This document shows positions 1-9,768 of a stretch of DNA of 64,000 bases, one piece after another. Origin of the DNA: Undibacterium sp. 5I1 (lineage in GTDB: Bacteria; Pseudomonadota; Gammaproteobacteria; Burkholderiales; Burkholderiaceae_D); contig NZ_JAVIWI010000001.1 in NCBI RefSeq assembly GCF_034314085.1, forward strand, positions 3,286,001 through 3,350,000, written 5' to 3'. The notes under the pieces are model-generated. The model saw only the letters and a program-made list of their open reading frames with translations, made no database searches and was not told where the DNA came from. A program made the position numbers and the translations under genes. The stretch's first letter is position 1; every line of letters begins with the position of its first letter.

Positions 1-31
1 GGCAGTTTTATGTCAGTCTGGAGTTAACAAC

Positions 32-862
32 TCATTGCCAGTTAACTTCTCCCGAGCCAGAGCTCTGTACTGTACGTTTAGTAGGATTGCCGTAAATTCT
101 AGCGTCGCCGCTGCCGCTGAGACGTACTTTGACTTCTTGCGTTGCCGTGATCTTTGCGTCAGAAGAGCCACTGGCATTGAGTACCGCTAGATTTGCGCGT
201 AAAGCCACGGCGTCGAGATTGCCCGACCCACTCATTTTTGCCGTCAGTAGTTTAGTTTGACCTTTTAGATTGATATTGCCAGACCCCATAGCGGTCAGTT
301 CAATATTGTCACTGTTGGGCAAGACCAGATTGACATCGCCGCTGCCAACCGCATTGGCCAGTACTTGCTGATAATCGCCCTCAAACTGGAGGTTGCCAGA
401 GCCACGCAAGATGGTTTCAAACTGTCTTCCATGAAAGCCTTTGATCATGGCATCACCACTACCCTGCATTTGCAATTTTTCTAGCGCAGGTAGCGCCATC
501 TCTATACGCAAGGGCTGACGGATCACGATGAACATGCCACGGGTGCCGATATACAAAGTATTGCCTTCGATTCTGGTAGTCACGCGAGCCAACATATTAG
601 GTTCGCCATGCACCATCAACTCAGGTACTGCCGCTTGTTTCAGCACCAGATCAATCGGCCCGTTCATCACGATATTGACGATGGAAGCATAAACAGGTCG
701 CACCTCGCTATTGGCGGCAGATGATGTAACTGATGCGGCTGACGCAGCGGATATCACTATTGAGACAGATGCTGCATGCGCCCGCATTACGACCGCGCTT
801 AAGCCAATTAAAACGATGGCGAGTAACAACATGCCTAGACCTGTTTTGATGATATTTCTCAT
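32..862 (-). CDS. DUF2807 (GIN-head) envelope protein
   Basis: The 276-residue product starts with a hydrophobic signal or anchor segment (about residues 5-28), followed by an Ala/Ser-rich linker. A DUF2807 domain then runs to the C-terminus. It is recognisable by about eight repeats of the turn motif GSGD, GSGN or GSGE, a pattern that fits a beta-helix exported to the envelope. The function of the family is not established. I chose the ATG at 862 because AGGAG lies eight bases upstream; the frame stays open to 904 but the extra residues have no ribosome site. It lies just downstream of a DUF1700 gene, its usual partner, and is probably co-transcribed with it. Confidence 0.8.
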   Translation of the reverse strand: MRNIIKTGLGMLLLAIVLIGLSAVVMRAHAASVSIVISAASAASVTSSAANSEVRPVYASIVNIVMNGPIDLVLKQAAVPELMVHGEPNMLARVTTRIEGNTLYIGTRGMFIVIRQPLRIEMALPALEKLQMQGSGDAMIKGFHGRQFETILRGSGNLQFEGDYQQVLANAVGSGDVNLVLPNSDNIELTAMGSGNINLKGQTKLLTAKMSGSGNLDAVALRANLAVLNASGSSDAKITATQEVKVRLSGSGDARIYGNPTKRTVQSSGSGEVNWQ

Positions 863-933
863 GATTTTCTCCTGCAAATAAATAAACAAATAACGTGGGT
901 GCAAAAATTAAAATGATGTTTTAGGCTGGGTTC

Positions 934-1821
934 TCAGGCAGTTGCGTGAGCAGGCAAGCGCAGCAGCGAAATATTCCATTGCAAGTAATTTTTGAAGCCG
1001 ATGAAAGTGTATTTCGTCATAAAGAGACACAGCATGAATAAGGCAATACCACCGAGCAGAAGGCCAATACCTTGCATGACATGGTATCGATTCAAACCAT
1101 TGTCAACATTGACTTGAATACCGCCTTGCTCACCCTTGCTTTCTATTGCGATGGTGGTTGCACCGAGAGTGTTGCTGGCTACAGCACTAGATGCGCTATT
1201 CGCTACAATGCTGGAGGCGCTATTGACTGGATTATTGGTAGTTGTTTTAGAACCGGTGGAAGACATCGGCTCCACAGAATCAGACGACGCGGTATCACCA
1301 TCTTCAGTATTAATTCCGCCTGGCGTAATATCGACGGTGACATTTTTACGACCATGGAATTTGAGATCATGGTCATCCATGATCACCACATGATGGTTGT
1401 GCGACGGCATGTCAAATTTAAAATGTTCTACGCCGGACAGACCACCTGCTGCAATCGCAATGCCAGCAACATAGAAACTTAATGAAGTGACGTAGGCTGC
1501 CACGAGCATGCTGACATACACAATCGCCGGAATAATCATAAATAAGTTAAACACCATCACGCCTAACAGAGCCACCAGCAAAGCCGCCAGATTAGCCGGG
1601 CTAGCGCGATGCTTAAACGCATCCAGGCGCGCTTTACTGCGTTGTTGCGCAGCGACCAATTGTGGCGAAGGCAAACTGGCAGCAACTTGCTCTTCGCTGC
1701 GCCCCGCCATTAAAGCGTCAATAAATTTGCTCTCGTAAGCCCACATGGTTTCTTCCACTACCGCTGTAGGTAAGCCATCCAGCGATTGCTTGAGGGCATT
1801 CATATATTCTGATTTGTTCAT
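934..1821 (-). CDS. DUF1700 family membrane protein
   Basis: This 295-residue protein has the DUF1700/HAAS-type N-terminus: a helical segment beginning MNKSEYMNAL, with a short Pro-containing turn near residue 50. Long hydrophobic segments follow at about residues 75-130, then a Ser/Asn/Ala-rich low-complexity stretch and a last membrane segment near residues 250-275. DUF1700 proteins are usually encoded with PadR regulators and DUF2807 proteins and are thought to act in the envelope; the exact role is unknown. The start at 1821 has a GAGGAG ribosome site, whereas the longer frame to 1887 has none. No PadR gene is adjacent here. Confidence 0.75.
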   Translation of the reverse strand: MNKSEYMNALKQSLDGLPTAVVEETMWAYESKFIDALMAGRSEEQVAASLPSPQLVAAQQRSKARLDAFKHRASPANLAALLVALLGVMVFNLFMIIPAIVYVSMLVAAYVTSLSFYVAGIAIAAGGLSGVEHFKFDMPSHNHHVVIMDDHDLKFHGRKNVTVDITPGGINTEDGDTASSDSVEPMSSTGSKTTTNNPVNSASSIVANSASSAVASNTLGATTIAIESKGEQGGIQVNVDNGLNRYHVMQGIGLLLGGIALFMLCLFMTKYTFIGFKNYLQWNISLLRLPAHATA

Positions 1822-2290
1822 TTTGTTCTCCTCTGATGCTCTGTGGGTAGTCATAACGGATTGCGTAGAGTGACTGTAAGCAATCACGCTGCATGGCGCT
1901 ACCGGGATGCGACAGTACGCAAGATAGTGGGATCAGATTGCGAGAGACGGTGATAGTTGGCTGGACGAACCAATAGAAAACGGGCAGGTAGATTACCTAA
2001 GAGCTAGGCAACGACACTTTTCTATCGGGAGTAATCGCTGTTACCAATCACCCAATTTAATCTATCGCTAATCTCTTTTAAATAAATATACTTACCACAA
2101 GTATATTTTTACTATCAATATAATCATTAGACGATACGGGGAGCTTTAAATAAATAACAGGGAGTATATTAATCCAGGCTCTTACTTGGGCTGCCAGACG
2201 AACTTTTTACTGATTCTGTAGCTATGTATTGTGGTCGTATGCTTTTAGTCAAATCCTCAAAATGAGGTTTCAGTTAGCGTAAATCATGGC
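1822..2290. other. Intergenic region, glpD to DUF1700 gene
   Basis: This 469-base gap holds no credible gene. It should contain the promoter of the DUF1700-DUF2807 pair. Its only clear structure is one minus-orientation copy of the nested palindromic repeat (about 2088-2172). I see no convincing terminator after glpD. Confidence 0.6.
2088..2172 (-). repeat. Nested palindromic element, copy 1
   Basis: Read on the minus strand, this begins AATATACTCCC, carries TCGTCTA in the middle and ends with AAATATAC followed by AAGTATATTT. That is the same order of blocks as the copies at 43259 and 49727. It is one of the more diverged copies: the right-hand terminal block is AAGTATATT rather than GGGAGTATATT. 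Confidence 0.65.
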
Positions 2291-3871
2291 TTATTTGCTG
2301 GCGATCCAGGCATCCAACACGCTTGCTGTACCTGGCGGTACATGCAAACCCAACTTTGAGCGGCGCCATAAAATATCTTCGGCATTGCGTGCCCATTCGT
2401 GGTGGATCAGGTAGCTGACCTCTGCTGCGTACAAGCCAGGTGCGATTTCTTCGCCCATGTGCGCCAGAGCGTTAATGCCCTCTAGCAGATGCTTAATGCG
2501 GGTGCCGTAAGCGCGGGCGTAGCGTTTTAATAGCGGGCTTGGCATCCACGGATAATCGCGGCGTAGACGTTTAATAAAATCATCGAACTCCAATACAGCG
2601 CGGTTATCTGGCCGATCACCAAAAACATCGCCGCCGGGCAAGCAGGCATTTGCGGTCCAGGCGGGTTTGATAGCGCTGAATTTATCTCTACCTGATTGAG
2701 TGAGTGCAGATTTAGCGAGTGCAGGCGTGATTAAATTGATCGCTTCTTCTGCCAGCTTGCGAAAGGTCGTAATCTTGCCACCAAAGACGGTTAGTAGCGG
2801 TGCGGCGGAGTCCGACAATTCCAAATGATAATCGCGGGTAATTGCTTTGGCATCCACGCTGCCGTCATCGACTAATGGCCGCACACCAGAATAAGACCAC
2901 AGTACGTCTTTGGGTTGAATTTCTTGCTTGAAATAGAGGCTACTCAGCTCACATAGATAATCAATTTCAGCCGCGTCGATCACCACTTTATTGATATCGC
3001 CCTGGTAGTTAATGTCGGTGGTGCCGATCAGAGTAAAGTCATTTTCATAGGGAATAACGAAAACGATGCGGCCATCAGGATGCTGAAAAATATACGCATA
3101 CGGATGATCAAACATGCGCTTCACTACGATGTGACTGCCTTTGATTAAACGCAAAGTTCTGGCAGTCTGCTGCGGCAAAATAGCTTGCTGTAATTGTGCT
3201 GCCCACGAGCCAGTCGCATTGATCAGGCTAGCTGCGCAGACCTCGGTAATTTGATTGACAGCGGCAGCAGCACCGGATGTATCACGTAATTGCGCCAGCC
3301 ATTTACCATCTTGCTGCACCACGGATTCGCAGCGCGTGTGGGTCATGATGGTGGCACCTTTTTCTGCCGCATCGATTGCATTTAATACGACCAGACGCGC
3401 ATCATCTACCCAGCCATCTGAGTATTCAAAGCCACGACTTAAATTAGCTTGCAAAGCCTGACCAGCCAGATGTTTTTTTAAATTGATGGCGGTAGATCCG
3501 GGCAATAATTCGCGCCTTGCCAGATGATCATACAAAAATAAACCTGCCCTCAACATCCATGCAGGACGCAGGCCTTGCATGTGCGGCATCACAAAACGCA
3601 GGGGCGTGATGATATGCGGGGCGGAACGTAATAATACTTCGCGCTCAATCAGCGATTTTCTGACCAGGCCAAACTCATAATATTCCAGATAGCGCAGGCC
3701 ACCGTGTATTAGTTTGGAGGAGGCAGATGAGGTGTGTGAAGCAAGATCATCTTTTTCGCACAGCACGACGGATAGTCCTCGGCCAGCAGCATCACGCGCA
3801 ATGCCAGCACCATTAATACCACCGCCGATTACCAGCACATCACATTCGATTTTACGTACAGTTTGAGTCAT
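2291..3871 (-). CDS. glpD: Aerobic glycerol-3-phosphate dehydrogenase
   Basis: The FAD-dependent enzyme oxidises sn-glycerol 3-phosphate to dihydroxyacetone phosphate and passes electrons to the membrane quinone pool. The 526 residues match the family length. The N-terminus has the dinucleotide-binding motif VIGGGINGAGIARDAAGRG (residues 15-33), followed by the GlpD-typical segments TSSASSKLIHGGLRYLE and FGGKITTFRK. No other glp genes (glpF, glpK, glpR) are adjacent, so it appears to stand alone. The ATG at 3871 has no obvious Shine-Dalgarno sequence, but the N-terminus aligns with the family, so the start is probably right. Confidence 0.93.
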   Translation of the reverse strand: MTQTVRKIECDVLVIGGGINGAGIARDAAGRGLSVVLCEKDDLASHTSSASSKLIHGGLRYLEYYEFGLVRKSLIEREVLLRSAPHIITPLRFVMPHMQGLRPAWMLRAGLFLYDHLARRELLPGSTAINLKKHLAGQALQANLSRGFEYSDGWVDDARLVVLNAIDAAEKGATIMTHTRCESVVQQDGKWLAQLRDTSGAAAAVNQITEVCAASLINATGSWAAQLQQAILPQQTARTLRLIKGSHIVVKRMFDHPYAYIFQHPDGRIVFVIPYENDFTLIGTTDINYQGDINKVVIDAAEIDYLCELSSLYFKQEIQPKDVLWSYSGVRPLVDDGSVDAKAITRDYHLELSDSAAPLLTVFGGKITTFRKLAEEAINLITPALAKSALTQSGRDKFSAIKPAWTANACLPGGDVFGDRPDNRAVLEFDDFIKRLRRDYPWMPSPLLKRYARAYGTRIKHLLEGINALAHMGEEIAPGLYAAEVSYLIHHEWARNAEDILWRRSKLGLHVPPGTASVLDAWIASK

Positions 3872-3925
3872 GTTTTTTAGTCTACTAACGGCTTCAATAA
3901 GCTTGGATCAAAGTAAAAAAGATAC

Positions 3926-5590
3926 TTATGCTTTTTCTACCCGATTACGGCCGTTGTCTTTGGCGCGATATAAGGCCGCATCAGCCCGAACCATCATGGC
4001 TTTTAAATCGTCGCCGTCTCTGATGTGCGTCACCCCAAAACTCATGGTGATATGCAAGCCTACGGCTACTGTGCTCCAGTCATAGGCTGCAATCACGTTG
4101 CGTATACGTTCGCAGGCTTCGACTGATTTTGCGGTGCGGTCAAATAATAAAGCGAACTCTTCCCCACCAATACGCGCAGCCATGTCGCCTGAGCGCAGAC
4201 AAGATGAGATCAAGCGCCCAACCTGACGCAGTACCTCGTCACCGATCAAATGTGAGTAGCCATCGTTGACCTTTTTAAAGAAATCAATATCGGCCATTGC
4301 GAATGCGACATTGGTGATTGTGCCGGTTAAACGCGTCGCCATTTTTTCTTCCAGCGCACGCCGGTTTGGTAAGCCTGTTAAGGTATCTTCATTAACCTGC
4401 ACCCGCAAGGTACGATTAAAATCTTCTAGCTGGTTGACCCGATTTTTATGGACTATTGCTTCTTGCTGCGCCCGCTCTAAATCCATTTTTGCCGCAAAAA
4501 TCTGGGCGCTGACTTGCGCTCTTTGATCACGCGCTTTGAGTGTAATCGTATGGAATTCTTTATAGACTTTTAAGGCCGCCTCAAAATTCTGAACCATCTC
4601 ATACGCATGCGAAAGAATTTTAAGCAAATCGGCCAGGTGCGGATAATTACCTAATCTCATCGCAAAATCACGGGCTTCTATCATCGATGCGACTGCTGCT
4701 TGCAGTTGCTGCATACGCAATTGTAAGGCGCCGATACGCACCTTGATATCGAGCTCTTCTTTAGCAAAGCCGTAGCCTGAAAATTGATCTAATCCATGAC
4801 CTAACTCTTGCAGCGCGAGATCATATAAACCCCGCTCTTCCAACGCATGTGCCAGCGTTTCTGTCGCCAGCAACTGAGTTCTCACCATCTTATTAGTTTG
4901 CGCATGAACCAGCGATTGGCGCGTATATAAAATAGCGTCGTCCAGCATCTGTACGTCTGGCGATGCACCATCTTCGTTCTGTACTTCGTAATAAATAATC
5001 AGGCTGTCTGCCCAATTATTTTTAACCCTTGCCAGGCTATCCTGATCCTGATTTTTTTCACATAGAATATAAGCTTCTTTGTAGATGGTGAGGCTGCGCT
5101 CAAATTGTTGAGTAATCGTAAATATAAAGCCGAGGGTGATCAGTATTTGCGCGAATTTTTTTGGTCTGTCTACCTGCCGCTCTATAGCGATCGCTTTTTC
5201 TGCATATTGCAAAGCGCTATTGGTATCACCAAACGCAAGGAAGGTACGAGCTAAGCCATGTAGTACATCTGCTTTTAGCTCCAGGCTATTACTTTTTTCT
5301 GCGTACTCTAAGGCGATTTCAAAATCGCGGATACCAGATGGGTCATGCAAAATAATGCGACAGTTCCCGATTTTGCAATGTAACTCGCCTATGACTACTG
5401 CATCGGCTTTGAATTCGACACTGGCTTCTGCCAGAGCAATTGCTTTTAAAATCAGCGCGATGGTCTGCGCAGGCTCACTCTCTATCGTGGCATCAGTCTG
5501 TCGGGATAAGGTGGATAATTCGTTATCCAACTGCGCTTGTGAAGTGATTTGAGTAAGCAAATTATGTGCTCCCGTTTGTCGGAGTAGCAT
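3926..5590 (-). CDS. TPR-GGDEF diguanylate cyclase
   Basis: This 554-residue soluble protein has an N-terminal array of TPR-like helical repeats (about 20-380), a short coiled coil (about 370-400) and a C-terminal GGDEF domain (about 405-554). The active-site signature is GGEEF at 475-479, so cyclic di-GMP synthesis from two GTP is expected. An RSGD motif at 466-469, five residues before GGEEF, matches the product-binding inhibitory I-site. No transmembrane segment is seen, so the TPR region is probably a cytoplasmic protein-interaction input. The start lies three bases after the stop of the exonuclease gene and has no clear ribosome site, which suggests translational coupling. Confidence 0.88.
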   Translation of the reverse strand: MLLRQTGAHNLLTQITSQAQLDNELSTLSRQTDATIESEPAQTIALILKAIALAEASVEFKADAVVIGELHCKIGNCRIILHDPSGIRDFEIALEYAEKSNSLELKADVLHGLARTFLAFGDTNSALQYAEKAIAIERQVDRPKKFAQILITLGFIFTITQQFERSLTIYKEAYILCEKNQDQDSLARVKNNWADSLIIYYEVQNEDGASPDVQMLDDAILYTRQSLVHAQTNKMVRTQLLATETLAHALEERGLYDLALQELGHGLDQFSGYGFAKEELDIKVRIGALQLRMQQLQAAVASMIEARDFAMRLGNYPHLADLLKILSHAYEMVQNFEAALKVYKEFHTITLKARDQRAQVSAQIFAAKMDLERAQQEAIVHKNRVNQLEDFNRTLRVQVNEDTLTGLPNRRALEEKMATRLTGTITNVAFAMADIDFFKKVNDGYSHLIGDEVLRQVGRLISSCLRSGDMAARIGGEEFALLFDRTAKSVEACERIRNVIAAYDWSTVAVGLHITMSFGVTHIRDGDDLKAMMVRADAALYRAKDNGRNRVEKA

Positions 5591-5593
5591 ACG

Positions 5594-6196
5594 TCATACT
5601 GAGAAACCGCCTGCTTTGTTGAGTGGCTTTGTATTTGGACTGGCAATTGCGTTCGTAGTTCTGTCCGCATCTGTCTTAGTATTGATCTTAGCATTAGTTT
5701 TGGCATCGTAGGTACGCAACCAGGTCAATTGCAATACCCGCGCGTCGGTGCTGGCACGATGCCGAGATACATGCAACTCATCCTGTATGCGGTCTTTAGT
5801 CGCATGCCATAAAGCCTGCTGATCGTCGGTAATAATCTCGCGCAAATCTGCCAGTTTAAAACGCGGCACTCTGCCTGCCGCATCAAACAAACGCGCCATC
5901 CAGACATAATCCTGCGCCCAGCCATCGGTGTAGACCGTATGCCCATTTAAAAAACTATTGAGCTGATCAACCACATAATCCGGCGAGCGGCCACGCTCGA
6001 CTAAAATCTCACGCGGGATGTGATGCACTTTGGCGGCCTCCACATCCCAGTGTTGCCAGTCGTCTTCCGGGCGAATCAGAGTACACCAGCCTTCACCATG
6101 TCGCCCGGAGAATCCGACCTCGATCGGATAACTGCCTTTGCCAAACCCAGAGGCTTCAAAATCAATAATGATAGGTACGGTCATCTGCACGGTCAT
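5594..6196 (-). CDS. DEDDh-type 3'-5' exonuclease family protein
   Basis: This 200-residue protein has a DnaQ-like nuclease fold. The first motif is DFEASG (residues 12-17), which supplies the D-x-E metal ligands. A central acidic segment is QDYVWMARLFD. The last motif, HRASTDA, provides the DEDDh histidine and aspartate. The substrate (DNA or RNA) cannot be told from sequence. The C-terminal 30 residues are low-complexity Lys/Thr/Asn. The start at 6196 has AGGAG nine bases upstream; a second ATG at 6184 is possible. Its stop is three bases from the start of the diguanylate cyclase gene. Confidence 0.75.
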   Translation of the reverse strand: MTVQMTVPIIIDFEASGFGKGSYPIEVGFSGRHGEGWCTLIRPEDDWQHWDVEAAKVHHIPREILVERGRSPDYVVDQLNSFLNGHTVYTDGWAQDYVWMARLFDAAGRVPRFKLADLREIITDDQQALWHATKDRIQDELHVSRHRASTDARVLQLTWLRTYDAKTNAKINTKTDADRTTNAIASPNTKPLNKAGGFSV

Positions 6197-6368
6197 TATT
6201 AATTGCTCCTGATGGTTATGGAACTTCTTTGGATTAGTTACGAATCACGCAAGCTAACTACTTAAAACGAGAAATAACGTTTTATTAATTTTGCGCTATT
6301 TTTATAACAATGCAAGTTCTATTCCTACTTTAGTTCTTACTTTATCGTACATATCATCAATCACCACT

Positions 6369-7592
6369 CTATTCGTAGCGTAAACAATCCACCGGCAACA
6401 GCAAAGACGCCCGGCGTGCCGGATAAAATCCAAAGAAAATTCCGACAAAACTGGCAAAACCACAAGCAACCAGCATTGCGCCAAAGCCGATTTCTACATC
6501 CAGCTTACCCGTCGAAGTAATGGCGGCGGCACCCGCACTTGCCAGCAAAATACCAAATACGCCGCCGACTAAACAAATCACTACCGCTTCCGTCAAAAAC
6601 TGTAACAGCACGTCGCGCGGCTTGGCACCAATCGCCATCCGTATGCCAATCTCGCGGGTACGCTCAGTCACCGATACCAGCATGATGTTCATAATGCCAA
6701 TACCGCCCACAATCAATGAAATCGCACCAATTGCGCCCAGCATGGCGGCCAGGCCTGCACTGATTTTGGCGCCGGTCTCTGCAATGGACGCCAAGTTATC
6801 AATTCGAAAATCATCTTCTTGTTCGGACTTAATATGATGGCGATCACGCAGCATGTCTTTAATATCTTGGTCGGCGTCCTTCAGTGATTTATCGTCTTTT
6901 GCCTGTACCACTACATAATGCACATTAGAGGGAAAAGGACTGCGCATCAAGGTTGCGCGGGCAGTTGTGATCGGGATCAAGACCATCTCGCCCAGATCAC
7001 CGCCATCAAACATCCGTCCCTCGCCCTGCAATACGCCAACCACCTGAAACGGCACATTATCAATGCGGACAAACTGACCGAGTGGATTGGTTTTATAAAA
7101 AAACTGCTCGGCTAACTTTTTACCGATCACGACCATACGAGCTGCGCCGCGGATATCAGAATCACTAAAATAATTGCCCTGATCAACTTTCCAGTTACGC
7201 ACCTTAAACATCTCTGGCGTGATCCCAAGTACCGCGCTGTTGGTATTGTCATTGCCAACCGCGATCTGAAAAAACCCTTGCAAAGCTGGAGCTGCGCCGT
7301 TCAGGCTAGGTAATTCATTGAGCGCCAGTGCATCATCTACAGATAAAGAAGGCGCTGTACCTGTGCGCGCCCGCACACCTTGAGTACGATTGGCACCCGG
7401 CGATACGATCATCAAATTACTACCCAATACCTCTAACTCTTTCGAGATAAATTTCTTAGCGCTTTCGCCTACAGCCAACATCATTACTACCGAGGTGATG
7501 CCGATGATGATACCCAGCATAGTCAGCGAGGTACGCAGCCGATTGGCATTCATGGAGCGGAATGCTTCAATAAAAACTTGAAGAAAATTCAT
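6369..7592 (-). CDS. MacB-like ABC transporter permease
   Basis: This 407-residue protein has the MacB/FtsX permease layout. An N-terminal cytoplasmic helix is followed by one membrane segment (about 23-43), a large periplasmic MacB-PCD domain (about 50-260) and three C-terminal FtsX membrane segments. The segment GGIGIMNIMLVSVTERTREI is characteristic. In Escherichia coli MacB the ATPase and permease are fused; here they are separate genes. The start overlaps the ATPase stop by four bases (ATGA) and has GGAG upstream. It is the last gene of an adaptor-ATPase-permease operon. The exported substrate is unknown. Confidence 0.88.
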   Translation of the reverse strand: MNFLQVFIEAFRSMNANRLRTSLTMLGIIIGITSVVMMLAVGESAKKFISKELEVLGSNLMIVSPGANRTQGVRARTGTAPSLSVDDALALNELPSLNGAAPALQGFFQIAVGNDNTNSAVLGITPEMFKVRNWKVDQGNYFSDSDIRGAARMVVIGKKLAEQFFYKTNPLGQFVRIDNVPFQVVGVLQGEGRMFDGGDLGEMVLIPITTARATLMRSPFPSNVHYVVVQAKDDKSLKDADQDIKDMLRDRHHIKSEQEDDFRIDNLASIAETGAKISAGLAAMLGAIGAISLIVGGIGIMNIMLVSVTERTREIGIRMAIGAKPRDVLLQFLTEAVVICLVGGVFGILLASAGAAAITSTGKLDVEIGFGAMLVACGFASFVGIFFGFYPARRASLLLPVDCLRYE

Positions 7593-8485
7593 AATCCGAC
7601 TCCGCTCTGATCTTGTGACATATAGTTATTGGAAGCGGTTGCAGCCGCTTGTGTAGCCGCCTGTGAAGAAACCTGTGCATGCGCCTCGTGGCTTTGCGCT
7701 AGCTGTTGCAAACCCTCTACCGCCGGGCCATCGTATAAAACATGGCCATCTTTGAGGCGGACTAAACGTTTGCTATACGCGGCAATATCTGGCTCATGTG
7801 TCACCAGTAAAATCGTAATGCCGCGCTCGGCATTTAACTGCTGCAAAGAGCGCATGATCTCGACGCTGGTTTGAGTATCCAGATTACCGGTTGGCTCATC
7901 CGCTAGAATCAGCGGTGGATCAGCGACTAATGCGCGGGCAATTGCCACCCGTTGTTGCTGGCCACCAGAAAGTTGATTCGGCAAACGTTTTGCGTACTCT
8001 TTTAAGCCTACCCGCTCCAGTTCGACCAAGGCTTTTTTGTATGCTTTATCGCGTGATACACCGGCATAAATGAGCGGCAAGGCGACATTCTCTGCAACGC
8101 TCATCCTTTTAATCAGATTAAAACTCTGGAATACAAAACCGATTGTACGATTGCGTATCGTCGCTAATTCACTGCGTGACAAAGTTAACGTATCCACCCC
8201 ATTTAAGCGGTAAGTACCGTTGGTCGCCTGGTCCAGACAACCAAAAATATTCATCAGCGTTGATTTGCCAGAACCCGATTGCCCCATCACGGCTAAAAAA
8301 TCACCCTGCGGTACCAACAGATTGATCCCGAATAAAACCTGGGTCTCAATACCGCCGGAGAAGTAACTTTTAGTCACCTTACGGATATCGATCAGTGGCT
8401 GAGCCTCAGCTTGCGTCTGAGCTTGAGACTGAGCTACCGTTTGATTTATAGCCTTGCCTTTCGTATCCATTTTTGTGCTTACCAT
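7589..8485 (-). CDS. ABC transporter ATP-binding protein (MacB/LolD type)
   Basis: The ATPase subunit has 298 residues. Walker A is GQSGSGKST, the signature is LSGGQQQRV, Walker B is LILADEP followed by the D-loop, and the H-loop histidine lies in LLVTHEP. The GNLD after Walker B is typical of the LolD/MacB/FtsE class. A Gln/Ala-rich N-terminal extension of about 28 residues precedes the domain, and a similar low-complexity tail follows. The start overlaps the adaptor stop by one base (TAATG) and has AGGA eight bases upstream. It pairs with the permease encoded next. Confidence 0.9.
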   Translation of the reverse strand: MVSTKMDTKGKAINQTVAQSQAQTQAEAQPLIDIRKVTKSYFSGGIETQVLFGINLLVPQGDFLAVMGQSGSGKSTLMNIFGCLDQATNGTYRLNGVDTLTLSRSELATIRNRTIGFVFQSFNLIKRMSVAENVALPLIYAGVSRDKAYKKALVELERVGLKEYAKRLPNQLSGGQQQRVAIARALVADPPLILADEPTGNLDTQTSVEIMRSLQQLNAERGITILLVTHEPDIAAYSKRLVRLKDGHVLYDGPAVEGLQQLAQSHEAHAQVSSQAATQAAATASNNYMSQDQSGVGL

Positions 8486-9768
8486 TAGTGCGATCCTGCA
8501 TTGGCAATATCCAGTGATCTGATAATCACTTTATCGCCAGGCTTTAGATCGCCAGAAAGCACTTCGGTATAGCGAAAATTAGACAAACCAATTTTAATAT
8601 CGACAGGCTTAGCTTTGTTTTTTTCATCAAGCACAAAAATTTTAAATGAGCGCGTCATCTCGCCCTTGCTACGGAAAGACACATCGTCCTCTGCTTCTGG
8701 GCGAGGCACAACAGATGCGCTGGCCGAGGCTGCGCTTGTCACTGCACTTGACCCAGCACCTGATTCTGCCGCTTTTTTCTCAGCCTCTTTCTTCAACTTC
8801 GCTTCTTTGGCGATCTCCTCATCACTCAATTTAAAACGTAGTGCAGCGGTGGGGATGCGCAATACGTTCTGGCGATTACCGACAACCAGACGCACCTGCG
8901 CCGTCATGCCTGGCTTTAATAATTCATCTTTGTTATCCACGTCCAAGACGACGTTATACGTCACTACATTTTGCTGGACATTGGCTGCAAGCCGGAACTG
9001 GCGCAAGCTCGCATCAAACTCACGGTCGGGGTAGGCATCCACCACAAAACGCGCCGCCTGGCCGTCTTTTAACGATCCCACATCGGCTTCAGACACATTG
9101 GTATCAATCTGCATTTTGGTCAGATCACGCGCAATCTGGAACAGGTTCGGTGTCTGGAAAGATGCCGCTACCGTTTGCCCCATATCGATCGTGCGCTTGA
9201 TGATGACGCCATCAATCGGTGACCGGATCACGCTGTTATTAAAATCCGCCTGCACCCGATCCAGCTGCGCTCTGGCGAGTTTGATATTGGCATCGGCCAC
9301 TTCTACCTCACGCTTCAACTGGTCTAACGATGCGCCAGAAATATAGCTCAGCGAAACCAGTTTTTGATTACGATCTAAGTTTGCCACCGCCAGCCGCTTG
9401 GACGATTCGGCCGATGCCAACGTGGCTTCGCTCTGTTTAATCTGGGCGTTAAAAATGGTCGGGTCCAGCTTCAATAACACTTGCCCTTTTTTAACCCTGT
9501 CGTTGAAATCGGCATTCAACTCCACCACAGTGCCAGATACTTGCGAACCCACGCTGATGAGCGCAACCGGATTGAGTGTGCCGCTGGCAGTTACAGTTTG
9601 GGTCAGGTTGCCTTTGTCGACGATGGCGGTCTTAAATTGTGGCTCCTCATCCTTACTGGCCTTTTGCTTTTTTTGGTAGTAGCTGGCTGCGGCGCCAGCA
9701 ATAAGTAATATCACGACAGCGAGGATAAAACGTTTTTTAGTAAAAAATGTCATCACAAGATCAATCAA
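8485..9768 (-). CDS. MacA-like periplasmic adaptor subunit
   Basis: This membrane-fusion protein of about 427 residues begins with one membrane anchor (RFILAVVILLIAGAAASYY). It continues with a barrel-sandwich hybrid domain (VTASGTLNPVALISVGSQVSG), a coiled-coil hairpin (about 100-165) and C-terminal beta-barrel and membrane-proximal domains. An Ala/Ser/Glu-rich insert (about 330-370) is low complexity. It is expected to bridge the inner-membrane ABC pump and an outer-membrane channel; no TolC-like gene is in the window. The first codon at 9768 would be TTG. An ATG at 9753 is equally likely and neither has a strong ribosome site. Confidence 0.88.
   Translation of the reverse strand: MIDLVMTFFTKKRFILAVVILLIAGAAASYYQKKQKASKDEEPQFKTAIVDKGNLTQTVTASGTLNPVALISVGSQVSGTVVELNADFNDRVKKGQVLLKLDPTIFNAQIKQSEATLASAESSKRLAVANLDRNQKLVSLSYISGASLDQLKREVEVADANIKLARAQLDRVQADFNNSVIRSPIDGVIIKRTIDMGQTVAASFQTPNLFQIARDLTKMQIDTNVSEADVGSLKDGQAARFVVDAYPDREFDASLRQFRLAANVQQNVVTYNVVLDVDNKDELLKPGMTAQVRLVVGNRQNVLRIPTAALRFKLSDEEIAKEAKLKKEAEKKAAESGAGSSAVTSAASASASVVPRPEAEDDVSFRSKGEMTRSFKIFVLDEKNKAKPVDIKIGLSNFRYTEVLSGDLKPGDKVIIRSLDIANAGSH

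Noticed and set aside
1072-1738. Plus-strand frames opposite the DUF1700 gene
   Set aside because: They are antisense shadows of a clear gene with no ribosome site or family features.
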